Positions 1 through 8,997 of a stretch of DNA of 64,000 nt are shown here, piece after piece. This DNA comes from Arthrobacter oryzae (lineage in GTDB: Bacteria > Actinomycetota > Actinomycetes > Actinomycetales > Micrococcaceae), in assembly GCF_030718995.1 (NCBI RefSeq), contig NZ_CP132204.1, forward strand, positions 1,612,001 through 1,676,000. Reading direction: 5' to 3'. The position numbers and the translations under genes were made by a program. Numbering within the stretch: position 1 is the stretch's first letter; each line of letters opens with the position of its first letter. The notes under the pieces are model-generated. The model made no database searches. It was not told the DNA's origin and was given only the letters and a program-made list of their open reading frames with translations.

Positions 1-870
1 CCCGAAATACTGCGGATCGTTCGCGTGCGCACCCCGGCCCGCGATCCGCGCCAGCGGCTCCAGCCCCAAGATCCCCGCGGCGTTCTCCGAACCGATCCAC
101 GCCGCGGACGCCCCATCGGAAAGCGGGGACGCGTTCCCGGCCGTGACCGTGCCGTTCTCGGTGCGGAACACCGTCTTCAACCCCGCAAGCTTCTCCGCCG
201 AAGACCCCGCCCGGATCCCTTCGTCGCGGACCAGGTCCGTGCCCGGCACCGGAGCCACCAGGTTGTCATAGAAGCCCTCGTCCCACGCCGCGGCGGCCAG
301 GTTGTGCGAGTTCGCCGAAAACTCATCCTGCGCCTCGCGGGTCACGCCGTACTTCCCGGCCAGGCGTTCGGTGGCCTCGCCCAGGGAGATGATCCAGTCC
401 TTCGGCATCGCCTTGTTCACCAGCCGCCAGCCCAGCGTGGTCGAGGCCAGGTTCAGGTCACCGGCCGGGTAGGGCTTCTCCGTCTTCGGCAGCACCCACG
501 GAGCCCTCGACATCGACTCGGCCCCGCCGATCAGCATCAGCTCCGCGTCCCCGGCGTTGACCTGCCGGGAGGCGATGATCGCCGCGTCCAGCGAGGATCC
601 GCAGAGCCGGTTGACCGTGGTGCCCGGGATCGAGACCGGCAGCCCGGCCAGCAGCGTGCCCATCCGGGCCACGTTCCGGTTCTCTTCCCCCGCGCCGTTG
701 GCGTTGCCGAACACCACCTCGTCAATCCGCTCAGGATCCAAACCCGGAGCACGCTTGACGATCTCACCGATCACATGCGCCGCAAGGTCATCCGGACGCA
801 CCGCGGCCAAACCGGAACCGAACTTACCGAACGGGGTGCGCACGGCGTCGTACACAAAAGCCTGATTCAT
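1..870 (-). CDS. pcaF: 3-oxoadipyl-CoA / acetyl-CoA thiolase (C-terminus cut by window edge)
   Basis: Thiolase of the beta-ketoadipate pathway; it would cleave 3-oxoadipyl-CoA with CoA to succinyl-CoA and acetyl-CoA in the cytoplasm. The first 290 residues are visible and the C-terminal third lies outside the window. The N-terminal thiolase pattern is clear: VRTPFGKF near residue 10 and the nucleophile Cys90 in NRLCGSSLDA, followed by GGAESMSRAP. The ATG at 870 overlaps the pcaC stop (ATGA), so it is translationally coupled as the last visible gene of the pca operon. Position in the operon supports pcaF over a general acetyl-CoA acetyltransferase. The missing C-terminus carries the second catalytic Cys and His, so these could not be checked. 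Confidence 0.9.
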   Translation of the reverse strand, partial: MNQAFVYDAVRTPFGKFGSGLAAVRPDDLAAHVIGEIVKRAPGLDPERIDEVVFGNANGAGEENRNVARMGTLLAGLPVSIPGTTVNRLCGSSLDAAIIASRQVNAGDAELMLIGGAESMSRAPWVLPKTEKPYPAGDLNLASTTLGWRLVNKAMPKDWIISLGEATERLAGKYGVTREAQDEFSANSHNLAAAAWDEGFYDNLVAPVPGTDLVRDEGIRAGSSAEKLAGLKTVFRTENGTVTAGNASPLSDGASAAWIGSENAAGILGLEPLARIAGRGAHANDPQYFG

Positions 871-1313
871 GAGGATGCATCCATTTCTTTAAAAACCTGT
901 TGCGCTGTCTTGAAGGCGGTGTTCGCGGAGGGAACTCCGCAGTAGATGGCGGTCTGCAGCAGGATTTCCTTGATTTCATCCCTGCTCAGGCCGTTGGTGA
1001 TGGCTGCGCGGATGTGCATGGCCAGTTCTTCCCAGTGCCCGTGCGCCACCATGGCGGTGATGGTGACGGCGGAACGCATCTGCCGGGTCAGCCCGGGCCG
1101 CGTCCAGATGCCGCCCCACGCAATGCGGGTGATCATGTCCTGGAAATCCTCGGTGAAGGAGTCCTTGTTGGCGTTGGCGCGGTCAACGTGCGCGGCACCG
1201 AGCACCTCGCGGCGGACCACCATGCCGCCGTCGTAGACTTCCTTGCTGGTGGCGTCCGGCTGGACAACGCCGTTCCGTTCGGCGCCCGGGCGCTGTGCCC
1301 CTGCGCCGGTCAC
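867..1313 (-). CDS. pcaC: 4-carboxymuconolactone decarboxylase
   Basis: Decarboxylates 4-carboxymuconolactone to 3-oxoadipate enol-lactone. The 148-residue product has the AhpD/CMD-type core (residues near AMHIRAAITNGLSRDEIKE and the following QTAIYCGVPSANTAF segment) typical of PcaC. The start is a GTG at 1313 that overlaps the pcaD stop as GTGA. The reading frame stays open upstream of this GTG, but that part is the shadow of pcaD. In many actinobacteria PcaD and PcaC are fused (PcaL); here they are separate and overlapping, an unfused arrangement of the same two activities. The stop overlaps the pcaF start. Confidence 0.92.
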   Translation of the reverse strand: MTGAGAQRPGAERNGVVQPDATSKEVYDGGMVVRREVLGAAHVDRANANKDSFTEDFQDMITRIAWGGIWTRPGLTRQMRSAVTITAMVAHGHWEELAMHIRAAITNGLSRDEIKEILLQTAIYCGVPSANTAFKTAQQVFKEMDASS

Positions 1314-2128
1314 TTGGCTGCTCCGCTGGTTTCGCTCCAGGTGATGAGGCTGCGCAGCAGCTCGGCCACGTGGGCGGGCGCTTCGGCCGGAGCCAGGTGC
1401 GCCACACCTTCCAGCGTCACCGCGTTGGCGGTGCCGCCTCCGGCAGTAATTCCCGCCACTACTTCCGCAGCGAACGACGGCGGCGCAACACCGTCTTCCG
1501 CACCGGCAACAGCCTGGGTGGGAACCCGGATGCTGCCGAGCTCTGCCCGGACGTCGAAGCCGGCCAGCGCCTCGCAGCAGAACGCGTAGCTGAAGCGGTC
1601 GGCGTCGCGCAGGGAGTGCAGCAGCCGGCTGCTGAGCTCGGGCTCGCGTTCCATGAATCCGGGTGCGAACCAGCGCTGCGCCGACCCCTGGATCATCACC
1701 GCGGTGCCCTGGGTGCGGACGGTTTCGGCTCGCTCCAGCCAGCCTTCGGGGGTGCCCAGCTTGGCGCCGGAGCACTGCACGGAGAGGCTCTTGAGCCGTT
1801 CGCCGTGCTTGATGCCCAGCTGCAGCCCGGTGGCTCCGCCGAGGGACACGCCGGCGTAGTGGAACCGCTCGCCCGGGGCGATGGAATCGACAAGTTCGAC
1901 GACGGCGTCGGCCAGTTCGGCGACGTCGAACGATTCCGTCGCGGCCGGTGAGACGCCATGGCCGGGCAGGTCCCAGGCGACGACGTCAAAGTCGTTACCC
2001 AGCAGTGCGCCGGCCTGCGTCCACAGCACCGAGGACGTCCCTAGTGACGGCCCCACCACCAGCAGGGGCTTGTCCCCCAGCCGGCGCTGGGGGGAGAGCA
2101 GTACTGCCTTGACTGTTGGTCTAGCCAC
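1310..2128 (-). CDS. pcaD: 3-oxoadipate enol-lactonase
   Basis: Alpha/beta hydrolase that opens 3-oxoadipate enol-lactone to 3-oxoadipate. The 272-residue protein shows the nucleophile elbow GVSLGG (Ser95), a following acidic residue in AGAEDGVAPP and the catalytic His in GVAHLAPAEAP. The start is a GTG at 2128 (V-A-R-P-T-V), lying 8 bp inside the 3' end of pcaB; longer forms in this frame would run through pcaB and are rejected. Its stop overlaps the pcaC start. The split from pcaC is unlike the PcaL fusion of several other actinobacteria. Confidence 0.92.
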   Translation of the reverse strand: MARPTVKAVLLSPQRRLGDKPLLVVGPSLGTSSVLWTQAGALLGNDFDVVAWDLPGHGVSPAATESFDVAELADAVVELVDSIAPGERFHYAGVSLGGATGLQLGIKHGERLKSLSVQCSGAKLGTPEGWLERAETVRTQGTAVMIQGSAQRWFAPGFMEREPELSSRLLHSLRDADRFSYAFCCEALAGFDVRAELGSIRVPTQAVAGAEDGVAPPSFAAEVVAGITAGGGTANAVTLEGVAHLAPAEAPAHVAELLRSLITWSETSGAAK

Positions 2129-3581
2129 GGGGGTCTCCGTTCGGATCTGTTTTGGTGGGCGTGCGCGCAAAGTCGGGGAAGGCGGCCAGGATGCGGCGGG
2201 AAATCTCAGCGGCCTGGCCCAGGTAGCTCGCCGGGTCCAGGAGTTCTTCCAGCCGTTCGTCCGGAAGGGCACTGACCGGGACCGCTTCGCGCAGGAGCCG
2301 GCGGTACGTGGCGGACTGCTCGGCGGACGGAGCCTTGAGCGTCCGGTCCACCACCTCCTGGAGCTGCTGCTTGCCACTGTGGCCGTCCCGCTCTTCGAGC
2401 AGCGGCGCCACGGCGGCGGACACTCCTTCGCTGAGCAGCAGCGGCCCGGACAGTTCCAGGTTGCGGCGCATGGCATCCGGGAAGACCTGCAGGCCTTCGG
2501 CGAGCTCGCGCAGGTGCCCGGCCGAGCCGAGCGCCAGGCGGAGCAGCTGCCGGAAGGCGAGCCATTCGCTGTGCCAGGCGCCGTCCGGGCGTTCATCGTT
2601 GAAGTTGGCCGCAGCCAGGTGCAGCTGCGCGGCCAGGTTCGGGGCCTGCAGTGCGGCGCTGCGGACCAGCACGGACAAAACCGGGTTCTGCTTCTGCGGC
2701 ATCGCCGAGGACACCCCGCGCCCGGCGGCCCGGGGTTCTCCGAGCTCGCCCACTTCCGGCCGGCTGAGGAACAGCACGTCGCTGGCGATCTTGCCCAGCG
2801 CATCCGTCACCGCAGTCAGCGCATCGCCCAGCGCCGTGACGGCCAGCCGGTTGGTGTGCCACGGACCCGGTGCTGCCGCCAGGCCAAGGTGCGCGGCCAG
2901 GTTCCCCGAAAGGTCGAACGGCGTCTCCACCGAGTCCCGCGTCAGCACCGTCGCGGCGGCGAGCGTGCCCGCGGCGCCGCCGGTCTGCAGCGGCAGCTCG
3001 GCAGCTTCAAGGCGCCGCGCGGCAGCGGCCAATCCGTGGAACCACTGCGCCGCTTTGAGCCCGAACGTAAACGGCAGCGAGTGCTGCGTCAGGCTCCTGC
3101 CGACGCACAGCGTCTCCGCATGCTGCTCCGCCATGGCCGCCAGCGCCGTCGTGATCCCGCGAAGGTCAGCCAGAAGCGCCGTAACGGTGTTCTTTGCCAG
3201 CAGCATTAGCGCCGAGTCCAGCACGTCCTGGCTGGTCAGCGAGGTGTGCACCGCCCTCACGGCACCCACGCCGTCCGTATCCAGGGCCTTGACCTCGGCG
3301 CGGAGGTCGGCCAGCAGCGGGATGACCGGGTTGGCACCGCCCTGCGCACGCACGGCGATGCCCGCCACGTCATAGCGGTCCACGTCAGCGGCGGCATCCA
3401 CGACGGCGGCAGAGCCGGCCGGCGCGAGGCCCGCCTTCTCCAGCACCGAAGCCCAGCCGGCCTCGACGGCGAGGATCGCCGCAAGCACCGCCCGGTCCCC
3501 CGTCAGCGCCGCCACAACAGGCGACGCCGACACGGGGCTCAGAAGGCCGACGTCACCGTCGGACACGTGGAAATCATTCAC
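2121..3581 (-). CDS. pcaB: 3-carboxy-cis,cis-muconate cycloisomerase
   Basis: Converts 3-carboxy-cis,cis-muconate to 4-carboxymuconolactone. The 486-residue protein belongs to the fumarase/adenylosuccinate-lyase superfamily: the signature loop SSAMPQKQNP sits near residues 289-300, and TSLTSQDVLDSALML near residue 110 matches the family substrate-binding region. The start is a GTG at 3581 overlapping the pcaG stop (GTGA). The Ala/Leu-rich C-terminus is ordinary for actinobacterial PcaB. Operon order pcaH-G-B-D-C-F supports the assignment. Confidence 0.93.
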   Translation of the reverse strand: MNDFHVSDGDVGLLSPVSASPVVAALTGDRAVLAAILAVEAGWASVLEKAGLAPAGSAAVVDAAADVDRYDVAGIAVRAQGGANPVIPLLADLRAEVKALDTDGVGAVRAVHTSLTSQDVLDSALMLLAKNTVTALLADLRGITTALAAMAEQHAETLCVGRSLTQHSLPFTFGLKAAQWFHGLAAAARRLEAAELPLQTGGAAGTLAAATVLTRDSVETPFDLSGNLAAHLGLAAAPGPWHTNRLAVTALGDALTAVTDALGKIASDVLFLSRPEVGELGEPRAAGRGVSSAMPQKQNPVLSVLVRSAALQAPNLAAQLHLAAANFNDERPDGAWHSEWLAFRQLLRLALGSAGHLRELAEGLQVFPDAMRRNLELSGPLLLSEGVSAAVAPLLEERDGHSGKQQLQEVVDRTLKAPSAEQSATYRRLLREAVPVSALPDERLEELLDPASYLGQAAEISRRILAAFPDFARTPTKTDPNGDPRG

Positions 3582-4186
3582 TGTGCGGCGCCCCCGGAAG
3601 CTGCACCTTCGGGACGCCCGGAACCCTCGAAGTCGAGGAACACGGTTTCACCCTCGCCCTGAAGCCGGATGTCCCAGGTGAGGCCGCCATCCGCATCGCG
3701 GCGCGCAATCAGCGTGCTGCGGCGTTCGGGGTCCAGGGAGGAGAGCAGCGGATCGGCTGCCAGGGCTTCCTCGTTCTCCGGCAGGTACACCCGGGTGAAG
3801 AGGCGGTTCATCAGGCCGCGGGCAAACACGGCCACGGAGATGAACGGCGCTGCGCCGGGCTCGGTGGGACCGGGATTCACCGTGGTGAAGGTGTACACGC
3901 CGGTGTTGCCCACGGCGCTGCGGCCAAAGCCGGTGAACGTGTAGCCGTCCCGGACCAGCGAACCGGTCCGGTGCACCACGTTTCCATCGGAATCCGGCTG
4001 CCAGATTTCCAGGATCGCGTCCGGGATGGGGTGTCCGGCGCCGTCGTACACGGTGCCCTGCAGGCGGATGGAGCCCGGCGAACCCGGAGCCAGCAGTTCA
4101 CGGTCCTTCTCGTACGGGAGGGCGTAGCCGTAGAAGGGGCCAACAGTCTGGCCGGGGGTGGGGGTCAGCTTCGTGGTGTTATTCAT
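3578..4186 (-). CDS. pcaG: protocatechuate 3,4-dioxygenase alpha subunit
   Basis: Structural (alpha) subunit of the intradiol dioxygenase that opens protocatechuate to 3-carboxy-cis,cis-muconate. The 202-residue protein begins with the usual TPGQTVGPFYGYALP stretch and has the intradiol dioxygenase fold (GTVYDGAGHPIPDAILEIWQ; GFGRSAVGNTGVYTFTTV). As expected for PcaG it lacks the paired iron-ligand His of PcaH. The ATG at 4186 has a good Shine-Dalgarno (AGAGGAG, 7 nt upstream); a longer frame reaching 4240 overlaps pcaH and is less likely. The pcaH stop lies 16 bp upstream of the start. Confidence 0.93.
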   Translation of the reverse strand: MNNTTKLTPTPGQTVGPFYGYALPYEKDRELLAPGSPGSIRLQGTVYDGAGHPIPDAILEIWQPDSDGNVVHRTGSLVRDGYTFTGFGRSAVGNTGVYTFTTVNPGPTEPGAAPFISVAVFARGLMNRLFTRVYLPENEEALAADPLLSSLDPERRSTLIARRDADGGLTWDIRLQGEGETVFLDFEGSGRPEGAASGGAAQ

Positions 4187-4202
4187 CCGACTACTCCTCT
4201 GC

Positions 4203-5111
4203 CTATTCACTGTCGTCGCCTGCAGTACCGAACGCTTCATTTTCAGTCCAGGTCCGCTTGGAGCCCGTCAGGACAATGTCCCAGTTGTAGCCGATCGCCC
4301 ACTCAGGCCTGGTGAGGTCGTGGTCGTAGGTGGCCACCAGGCGGTCCCGGGCATCCTGGTCCACGATCGACTGGTAGATCGGGTCCAGCGGGAAGAGCTG
4401 GTCACCGGGGAAGTACATCTGGGTGACGATGCGCTGGGTGAACTCCTGCCCGAACAGCGAGAAGTGGATGTGCGCCGGCCGCCAGGCGTTGAGGTGGTTC
4501 TTCCAGGGGTACGCGCCGGGCTTGATGGTGGTGAAGCTGTAGGAGCCGTCGGCGCCGGTGATGCAGCGGCCCACGCCGGTGAAGTTGGGGTCGAGCGGGG
4601 CGGGGTGCTGGTCCCGCTTGTGGATGTAGCGGCCGGCCGAGTTGGCCTGCCAGATCTCCACGAGCTGTCCGGCCACGGGACGGCCGTCGCCGTCGAGCAC
4701 GCGGCCGGAGACGATGATGCGTTCGCCCAGGGGCTCGCCGTTGTGCTGGATGGTCAGGTCCGACTCCAGTGCGTGCACGTCCATGTGTCCAAAGGCCGGC
4801 GAGTACAGCTCGATGGTCTCCGGATCCGCGTGGTGCAGGTCCTTGGTCGGGTGGCGGAGGACGCTGCTGCGGTACGGGGCGTAGTCCAGCCGGGGCTGGA
4901 TCTCCGCCGGCGCGCCGTCCTTGAGCGCCTTCGCATACGCTTCGCCGATCGACTTCATCTCGGCGCTGAGGTCCGCCTGCGATTCCGCAGCGGCATCAAG
5001 CGGCGCATAGGTCTTGGGTGCGGCTTCGGTTCCGGCCTGGGGCGCCGCATCCGACACGTCTTCGGTGATCGGGTCGGCGTTGAAAATCTCAAGGTTGATG
5101 TCTTCAGGCAC
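4203..5111 (-). CDS. pcaH: protocatechuate 3,4-dioxygenase beta subunit (iron-binding)
   Basis: Catalytic subunit holding the non-haem Fe(III). The 302-residue protein carries the intradiol core with the iron-ligand signature: Tyr in NSAGRYIHKRDQH, Tyr in KPGAYPWKNH and two His in RPAHIHFSLFG. The first 65 or so residues are an acidic Ala-rich extension that makes it longer than the roughly 240 residues usual for PcaH. Start is GTG 5111 with a strong AAAGGAGG 5 nt upstream, which supports the extension being translated. First pca structural gene; 49 bp separates it from the upstream dehydratase gene. Confidence 0.93.
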   Translation of the reverse strand: MPEDINLEIFNADPITEDVSDAAPQAGTEAAPKTYAPLDAAAESQADLSAEMKSIGEAYAKALKDGAPAEIQPRLDYAPYRSSVLRHPTKDLHHADPETIELYSPAFGHMDVHALESDLTIQHNGEPLGERIIVSGRVLDGDGRPVAGQLVEIWQANSAGRYIHKRDQHPAPLDPNFTGVGRCITGADGSYSFTTIKPGAYPWKNHLNAWRPAHIHFSLFGQEFTQRIVTQMYFPGDQLFPLDPIYQSIVDQDARDRLVATYDHDLTRPEWAIGYNWDIVLTGSKRTWTENEAFGTAGDDSE

Positions 5112-5160
5112 AGCAGCCTCCTTTCAATTGTTGGTGTTGGTTGTGGTGTGGCTGGTCTGG

Positions 5161-7092
5161 TCAGGTCGAGCGGCTCAGCTGGTGCAGGTGGTCGTACTGG
5201 ACGGCGTGCCGCACCGGCGCGTTGGGCGCACCGTAGCCGTCGTAACCGCCGCGGCGTTCCACCATTTCGAAGAACACACTGCCCACGGTGGCGGTGTAGA
5301 AGTGCAGGAACTCGCCGTCGGCATCACGGTCGTACAGCAGGTTCAGGTCCCGGAGGGTGGCCAGGAAGGCGGGGTCCAGGTCGAACCGCGCGTCCAGGTC
5401 CTCGTAGTAGTTGGCCGGGATCCGCAGGAAATCCAGTCCCCGGTCGCGGGCCGCGCGGGCCGTCTCCACAAGGTCGTCCACGGCGAAGGCGATGTGCTCC
5501 TGGTACGTCTTCCGGTGGGCGGTTCCCGCCTCCGCGCCGTCCTGCTGGATCACGGGGGCAAGGTTCAGCACCAGGCGCACGGCGCGGTCCGCCGTCAACA
5601 TCACCTGGGAGCGGACCAGTCCGCTGGGGCTGGGCACCTCGGCGAACGGCTGCGGTTCGAGGGCCAGGGCGCTGGTGTAGAAGAGGACGGCTTCATCAAA
5701 GTGCTGCCATGGCTGCGCAAGGTTCACGTGGTCGATCACCGCATTGCGGCTGCCGGCGGCCGGAACCTCCAGGCCTTCGCCAAACTCGCGGGTCCAGGCC
5801 GCGGTGCCGTCCGGGCTGCCCTGGCAGAGGAAGATCTCGGTGGAGTCCGGCGCGGCAAAGCCCTGGAACACTTCCTCGTTGGCCTGGCTCTTGCGGGGCA
5901 CGGCGGGCGCTTTGAGCTGCTGGGCGCGGGCGGCGGCAATCACGGGCGAATCGACGTCGAAGCCGAGGGCGGCAATCGCCGGTGAAGAGTCCCCGGCGTC
6001 CACCGCCGCCTCGTTGATGATCACGCGCGCGTGGCCCATGCTCCACAATTGCACGTCCTTGGTGCGGTGTCTGCCGTTGAATTCGAACCCCAGCTGGCCC
6101 AGCACCGTCTCGAGGCCTGCGGTGTCAGCTGCTTTGACCTCGGCGAAGTTGAAGCCTGCCGGTTCGGCCACCTGCGGGAGCGTGGCCAGTTCCATGGGAT
6201 AACGACGGCGGCCTGTTGCGCCTGCGCCGGCAGAACCAGCGCCGGCAGCGCCGTCAGTAAGGGCCGCGTTCGCATCCAGCCACTTGGCGCTCTGCTCCTC
6301 CAGCCAGATCAGCGACCGCATGGCGTCCACGGCGGTGCGTTCGACGTCGGACTGGCGGAAGACGTCGTTGAAGACCTCCAGCGAGACCGGACCGGTGTAC
6401 CCGGCCCGGACCACATGGCCCATGAACTTGGCGAGCTCAAACTGGCCTTCGCCCGGGAACACGCGGTAGTGGCGGCTCCAGGACAGGACGTCCATGGACA
6501 GCTTCGGGGCGTCGGCCACCTGGACGAAGAAGATCTTGTCCGCGCGGAACGCTTCGATGGGCGCAGTGTCCCAGTCGCGGGAAAGGATGTGGAAGGAGTC
6601 CAGGCAGGTGCCCAGGTTCGGGTGGTCCACGGCTTCCACCAGGCGGTGGGCGTGCTCGTAGTCATTGACGTACTTGCCCCAGGCCAGCGCCTCGTAGGCC
6701 ACCTTCACGCCATGGTCCCCGGCGAGTGCGGCCAGCCGTCCCAGCTGTTCTGCGCGCAGGGCGTCGTCATCGATCGTGGCCGTGCCAACGTTGGAGCAGA
6801 CCAGGATCGTGTCCATGCCCAGGCGGGACATCAGCTTGAACTTGGCTTCCGCGCGGCGGAGGTTCGACGCGAGGAGGTCCTCGGAGACGCTGTCGAAATC
6901 GCGGAACGGCTGGTAGAGGTCCAGCGTCAGGCCCAGGTCAGAGGCCATCTTCCGGACGTCCTCCGGGCTCAGTGACGACGTGACCAGGTCCTGCTCGAAG
7001 ATTTCGATTCCGTCGAAGCCGGCAATGGCGCAGGCCTGCATTTTTTCCTTCAGCGTGCCGGACAGGCACACCGTGGCGATTCCGGTGCGCAT
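5161..7092 (-). CDS. qsuB: 3-dehydroshikimate dehydratase fused to HPPD-like domain (QsuB type)
   Basis: Two-domain protein of 643 residues. Residues 1-285 form an AP-endonuclease-2-like TIM barrel of the kind found in 3-dehydroshikimate dehydratases, which convert dehydroshikimate to protocatechuate. Residues about 295-643 resemble 4-hydroxyphenylpyruvate dioxygenase (two VOC modules). The VOC metal triad looks intact: His in VIDHVNLA, His in YQEHIAFAV and Glu in FFEMVERRGG. This architecture matches Corynebacterium QsuB. The gene sits between the shikimate-dehydrogenase gene (TGATG junction, 1-bp overlap) and pcaH, so it would feed protocatechuate straight into the pca operon. An HPPD reaction is not implied by context. 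Confidence 0.88.
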   Translation of the reverse strand: MRTGIATVCLSGTLKEKMQACAIAGFDGIEIFEQDLVTSSLSPEDVRKMASDLGLTLDLYQPFRDFDSVSEDLLASNLRRAEAKFKLMSRLGMDTILVCSNVGTATIDDDALRAEQLGRLAALAGDHGVKVAYEALAWGKYVNDYEHAHRLVEAVDHPNLGTCLDSFHILSRDWDTAPIEAFRADKIFFVQVADAPKLSMDVLSWSRHYRVFPGEGQFELAKFMGHVVRAGYTGPVSLEVFNDVFRQSDVERTAVDAMRSLIWLEEQSAKWLDANAALTDGAAGAGSAGAGATGRRRYPMELATLPQVAEPAGFNFAEVKAADTAGLETVLGQLGFEFNGRHRTKDVQLWSMGHARVIINEAAVDAGDSSPAIAALGFDVDSPVIAAARAQQLKAPAVPRKSQANEEVFQGFAAPDSTEIFLCQGSPDGTAAWTREFGEGLEVPAAGSRNAVIDHVNLAQPWQHFDEAVLFYTSALALEPQPFAEVPSPSGLVRSQVMLTADRAVRLVLNLAPVIQQDGAEAGTAHRKTYQEHIAFAVDDLVETARAARDRGLDFLRIPANYYEDLDARFDLDPAFLATLRDLNLLYDRDADGEFLHFYTATVGSVFFEMVERRGGYDGYGAPNAPVRHAVQYDHLHQLSRST

Positions 7093-7973
7093 CAGGCAGC
7101 CACCTCCTCTGCCGCCACAAGCTCCAGGAAGTGGGAGCGCATGCGGTCGGCATCCGCTTCGAGGCCGGTGAAGATCCTGAAGGCATCGGCCGCCTGGCCC
7201 ACGGCCATGCGGCCGCCGTCCAGCACCTCGCAGCCCTTGGCACGGGCTTCGCGGACCAGTTCGGTCTCGATCGGGCGGTAGACAATGTCCGCCACCCAGT
7301 GCCGGGATTCGAGCAGGGAGAGGTCCAGCGGCGCGCCCGGGTGCGCGGCCATGCCCACCGGGGTGCAGTGCACCAGACCGTCGGCGAGGGGCATCAGCTG
7401 CGGCAGCTCCGCCGTCGTGCGTCCCGCAACGGTGCTGTCCGGGAAGAACCCGGCCAGTTCCGCGGCGCGCGCGGCGCAGCGGTCCGCATCCGTATCCACA
7501 AGGTCCAGGTGGCGGACGCCGGCGGTGAGCAGGGCGTAGGCAACGGCGGAACCGGCGCCGCCGGCACCCAGTTGGACCACGCGGTCCAGCTTGGCCCCGG
7601 GCAGGCCCGAGGCAAGGGCGGCCGCGAAGCCGGAAAAGTCCGTGTTGTGGCCGATGAAGCGGCCGTCCCGGATGGTCACCGTGTTCACCGCTCCAAGGCG
7701 GCGGGCATCCGGGGAAATTTCGTCAAGGTGGTCCAGGACCAGCTGCTTGCACGGGTGGGTGATGTTCAGCCCGTTGAAGCCGAGGCGGTGGGCGCTCTTC
7801 AGGAGCTCGCCCACGGATTCACCCGGGAGGCCCAGCTCCAGCAGGTCGATGGGGCGGTAGAGGTACCGCAGGCCCTGCACGTCGCCTTCGCGTTCGTGCA
7901 TGTGGGGCGTGAGCGACGGCATCACGCCATCGCCTACGAGGCCCACCAGAAAGGACTCTGCTCGATTGCTCAT
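7092..7973 (-). CDS. shikimate/quinate 5-dehydrogenase
   Basis: NAD(P)-dependent shikimate dehydrogenase family protein of 293 residues. It has the N-terminal substrate-binding domain (GDGVMPSLTPHMHE, GFNGLNITHPCKQ with the catalytic-type Lys) and a C-terminal Rossmann domain with GAGGAGSAVA near residue 140. Start ATG 7973 has AGGAG 8 nt upstream; the open frame to 8018 lacks a signal. Context with a dehydroshikimate dehydratase and pca genes points to a catabolic (QsuD/AroE1-like) dehydrogenase oxidising quinate or shikimate rather than the biosynthetic AroE; cofactor and substrate cannot be told from sequence alone. Confidence 0.85.
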   Translation of the reverse strand: MSNRAESFLVGLVGDGVMPSLTPHMHEREGDVQGLRYLYRPIDLLELGLPGESVGELLKSAHRLGFNGLNITHPCKQLVLDHLDEISPDARRLGAVNTVTIRDGRFIGHNTDFSGFAAALASGLPGAKLDRVVQLGAGGAGSAVAYALLTAGVRHLDLVDTDADRCAARAAELAGFFPDSTVAGRTTAELPQLMPLADGLVHCTPVGMAAHPGAPLDLSLLESRHWVADIVYRPIETELVREARAKGCEVLDGGRMAVGQAADAFRIFTGLEADADRMRSHFLELVAAEEVAA

Positions 7974-8083
7974 CCGTTTAGCTCCTTTGACAACGGCACT
8001 CGGCTTGCCGGGACGCACTGGGCGCCGGCCGTCTGCCGGGTGGTAGGGATTACAGTACAGGAAAAGTTCACATGTTGCACTAC

Positions 8084-8100
8084 TGTTCTTATCGCGAACA
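8084..8100. promoter_or_regulatory. candidate IclR-type operator upstream of aroE-qsuB-pca
   Basis: Perfect inverted repeat TGTTC-N7-GAACA in the 166-bp gap between the IclR regulator stop and the dehydrogenase start. IclR regulators of aromatic catabolism often bind GTTC/GAAC-type palindromes (family knowledge); its place next to a regulator gene makes it the best operator candidate here. A weaker related sequence GTTCACATGTTGCAC lies at 8066-8080. Confidence 0.5.
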
Positions 8101-8139
8101 AATTACGACGGCGACGCACGGCTCCGCGAGCGGCGCACC

Positions 8140-8997
8140 TCATCGCTGCGGCAGCCTGGCCGCCAGCTCCGCGGCGGCTTCCTGAAGGACGGGAACAAGG
8201 GCCACCAGGTCGTCCAGGCTGAGCCGGAAGACCGGAACGGCCGTGGCCAGGGAGGCGAAGGCGTAGCCCTGCGCATTGAATACGGGAACAGCCACGGCGC
8301 GCATGCCCAGCTCGTTCTCCTCGTCCATGACGGCGTAGCCCCGGCGGCGGACCTGGTCGATCTCGGTCCGGAAGGCCTCCCGGTCCGTGACGGAAAATTC
8401 AGTCAGCGGGTCAAGCGGCAGCTCCTCCACCAGGCGCTTCCGCTCAGCATCCTCGGCAAAAGCCACCAGGGCCTTGCCCACCGACGTGGTGTGCAGCGCA
8501 CCGAGGTGCCCCGGATCGCTCGTCACACGGAACGTCTGCGGTCCGTCCACCTTGTTGACCGTAAGGTGATGGTTTCCGTCCCGGACGGAGAGGATGGTGG
8601 CCTCCCCGGTTTTCTCGGTGACCCGGCGAAGGATGGGCAGCGCAGTGCCGGCAAATCCATGGTGGTTGGATACCCGCTGGCCCAGCTGGAAGACGCGCAG
8701 GCCCAGGTGGTAGCGGCGGCCGTCCGGCTCGTAGTCCACAAAACCATCCCGCGTGAGCGAGCCAAGCAGGCGGTACGTGGTGCTGAACGGCAGCTCCGCG
8801 CGGCGGGACAACTCCGCAGCACTGGCACCGCGCGGTTCATCGCCCAGCAGGACAAGCAGACCCAGCGCCTTGCCTACCATGTCCGTGCGGGAGTCTTCCT
8901 TGGCCCCCTTGGGCGCCTTGGCTGTCCCGGTTCCCCCGCCCGCCGCAGCAGCGACTCGTCCGGCGGCTTCCAGCTCTGTGTCTTGATTCACACTCAT
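8140..8997 (-). CDS. IclR-family transcriptional regulator
   Basis: 285-residue regulator with an N-terminal winged HTH (KALGLLVLLGDEPRGASAAELSRRAELPFSTTYRLLGSLTRDG, residues about 45-90) and a C-terminal IclR effector domain (LGALHTTSVGKALVAF; TDREAFRTEIDQVRRRGYAVMDEENELGM). The first 40 residues are a low-complexity Ala/Gly/Lys tail. ATG 8997 is chosen although no clear Shine-Dalgarno precedes it; an in-frame ATG at 9015 is the alternative. It lies between the aroE-qsuB-pca genes (same strand) and the divergent transporter, so it most likely controls one or both in response to quinate, shikimate or protocatechuate. Confidence 0.9.
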   Translation of the reverse strand: MSVNQDTELEAAGRVAAAAGGGTGTAKAPKGAKEDSRTDMVGKALGLLVLLGDEPRGASAAELSRRAELPFSTTYRLLGSLTRDGFVDYEPDGRRYHLGLRVFQLGQRVSNHHGFAGTALPILRRVTEKTGEATILSVRDGNHHLTVNKVDGPQTFRVTSDPGHLGALHTTSVGKALVAFAEDAERKRLVEELPLDPLTEFSVTDREAFRTEIDQVRRRGYAVMDEENELGMRAVAVPVFNAQGYAFASLATAVPVFRLSLDDLVALVPVLQEAAAELAARLPQR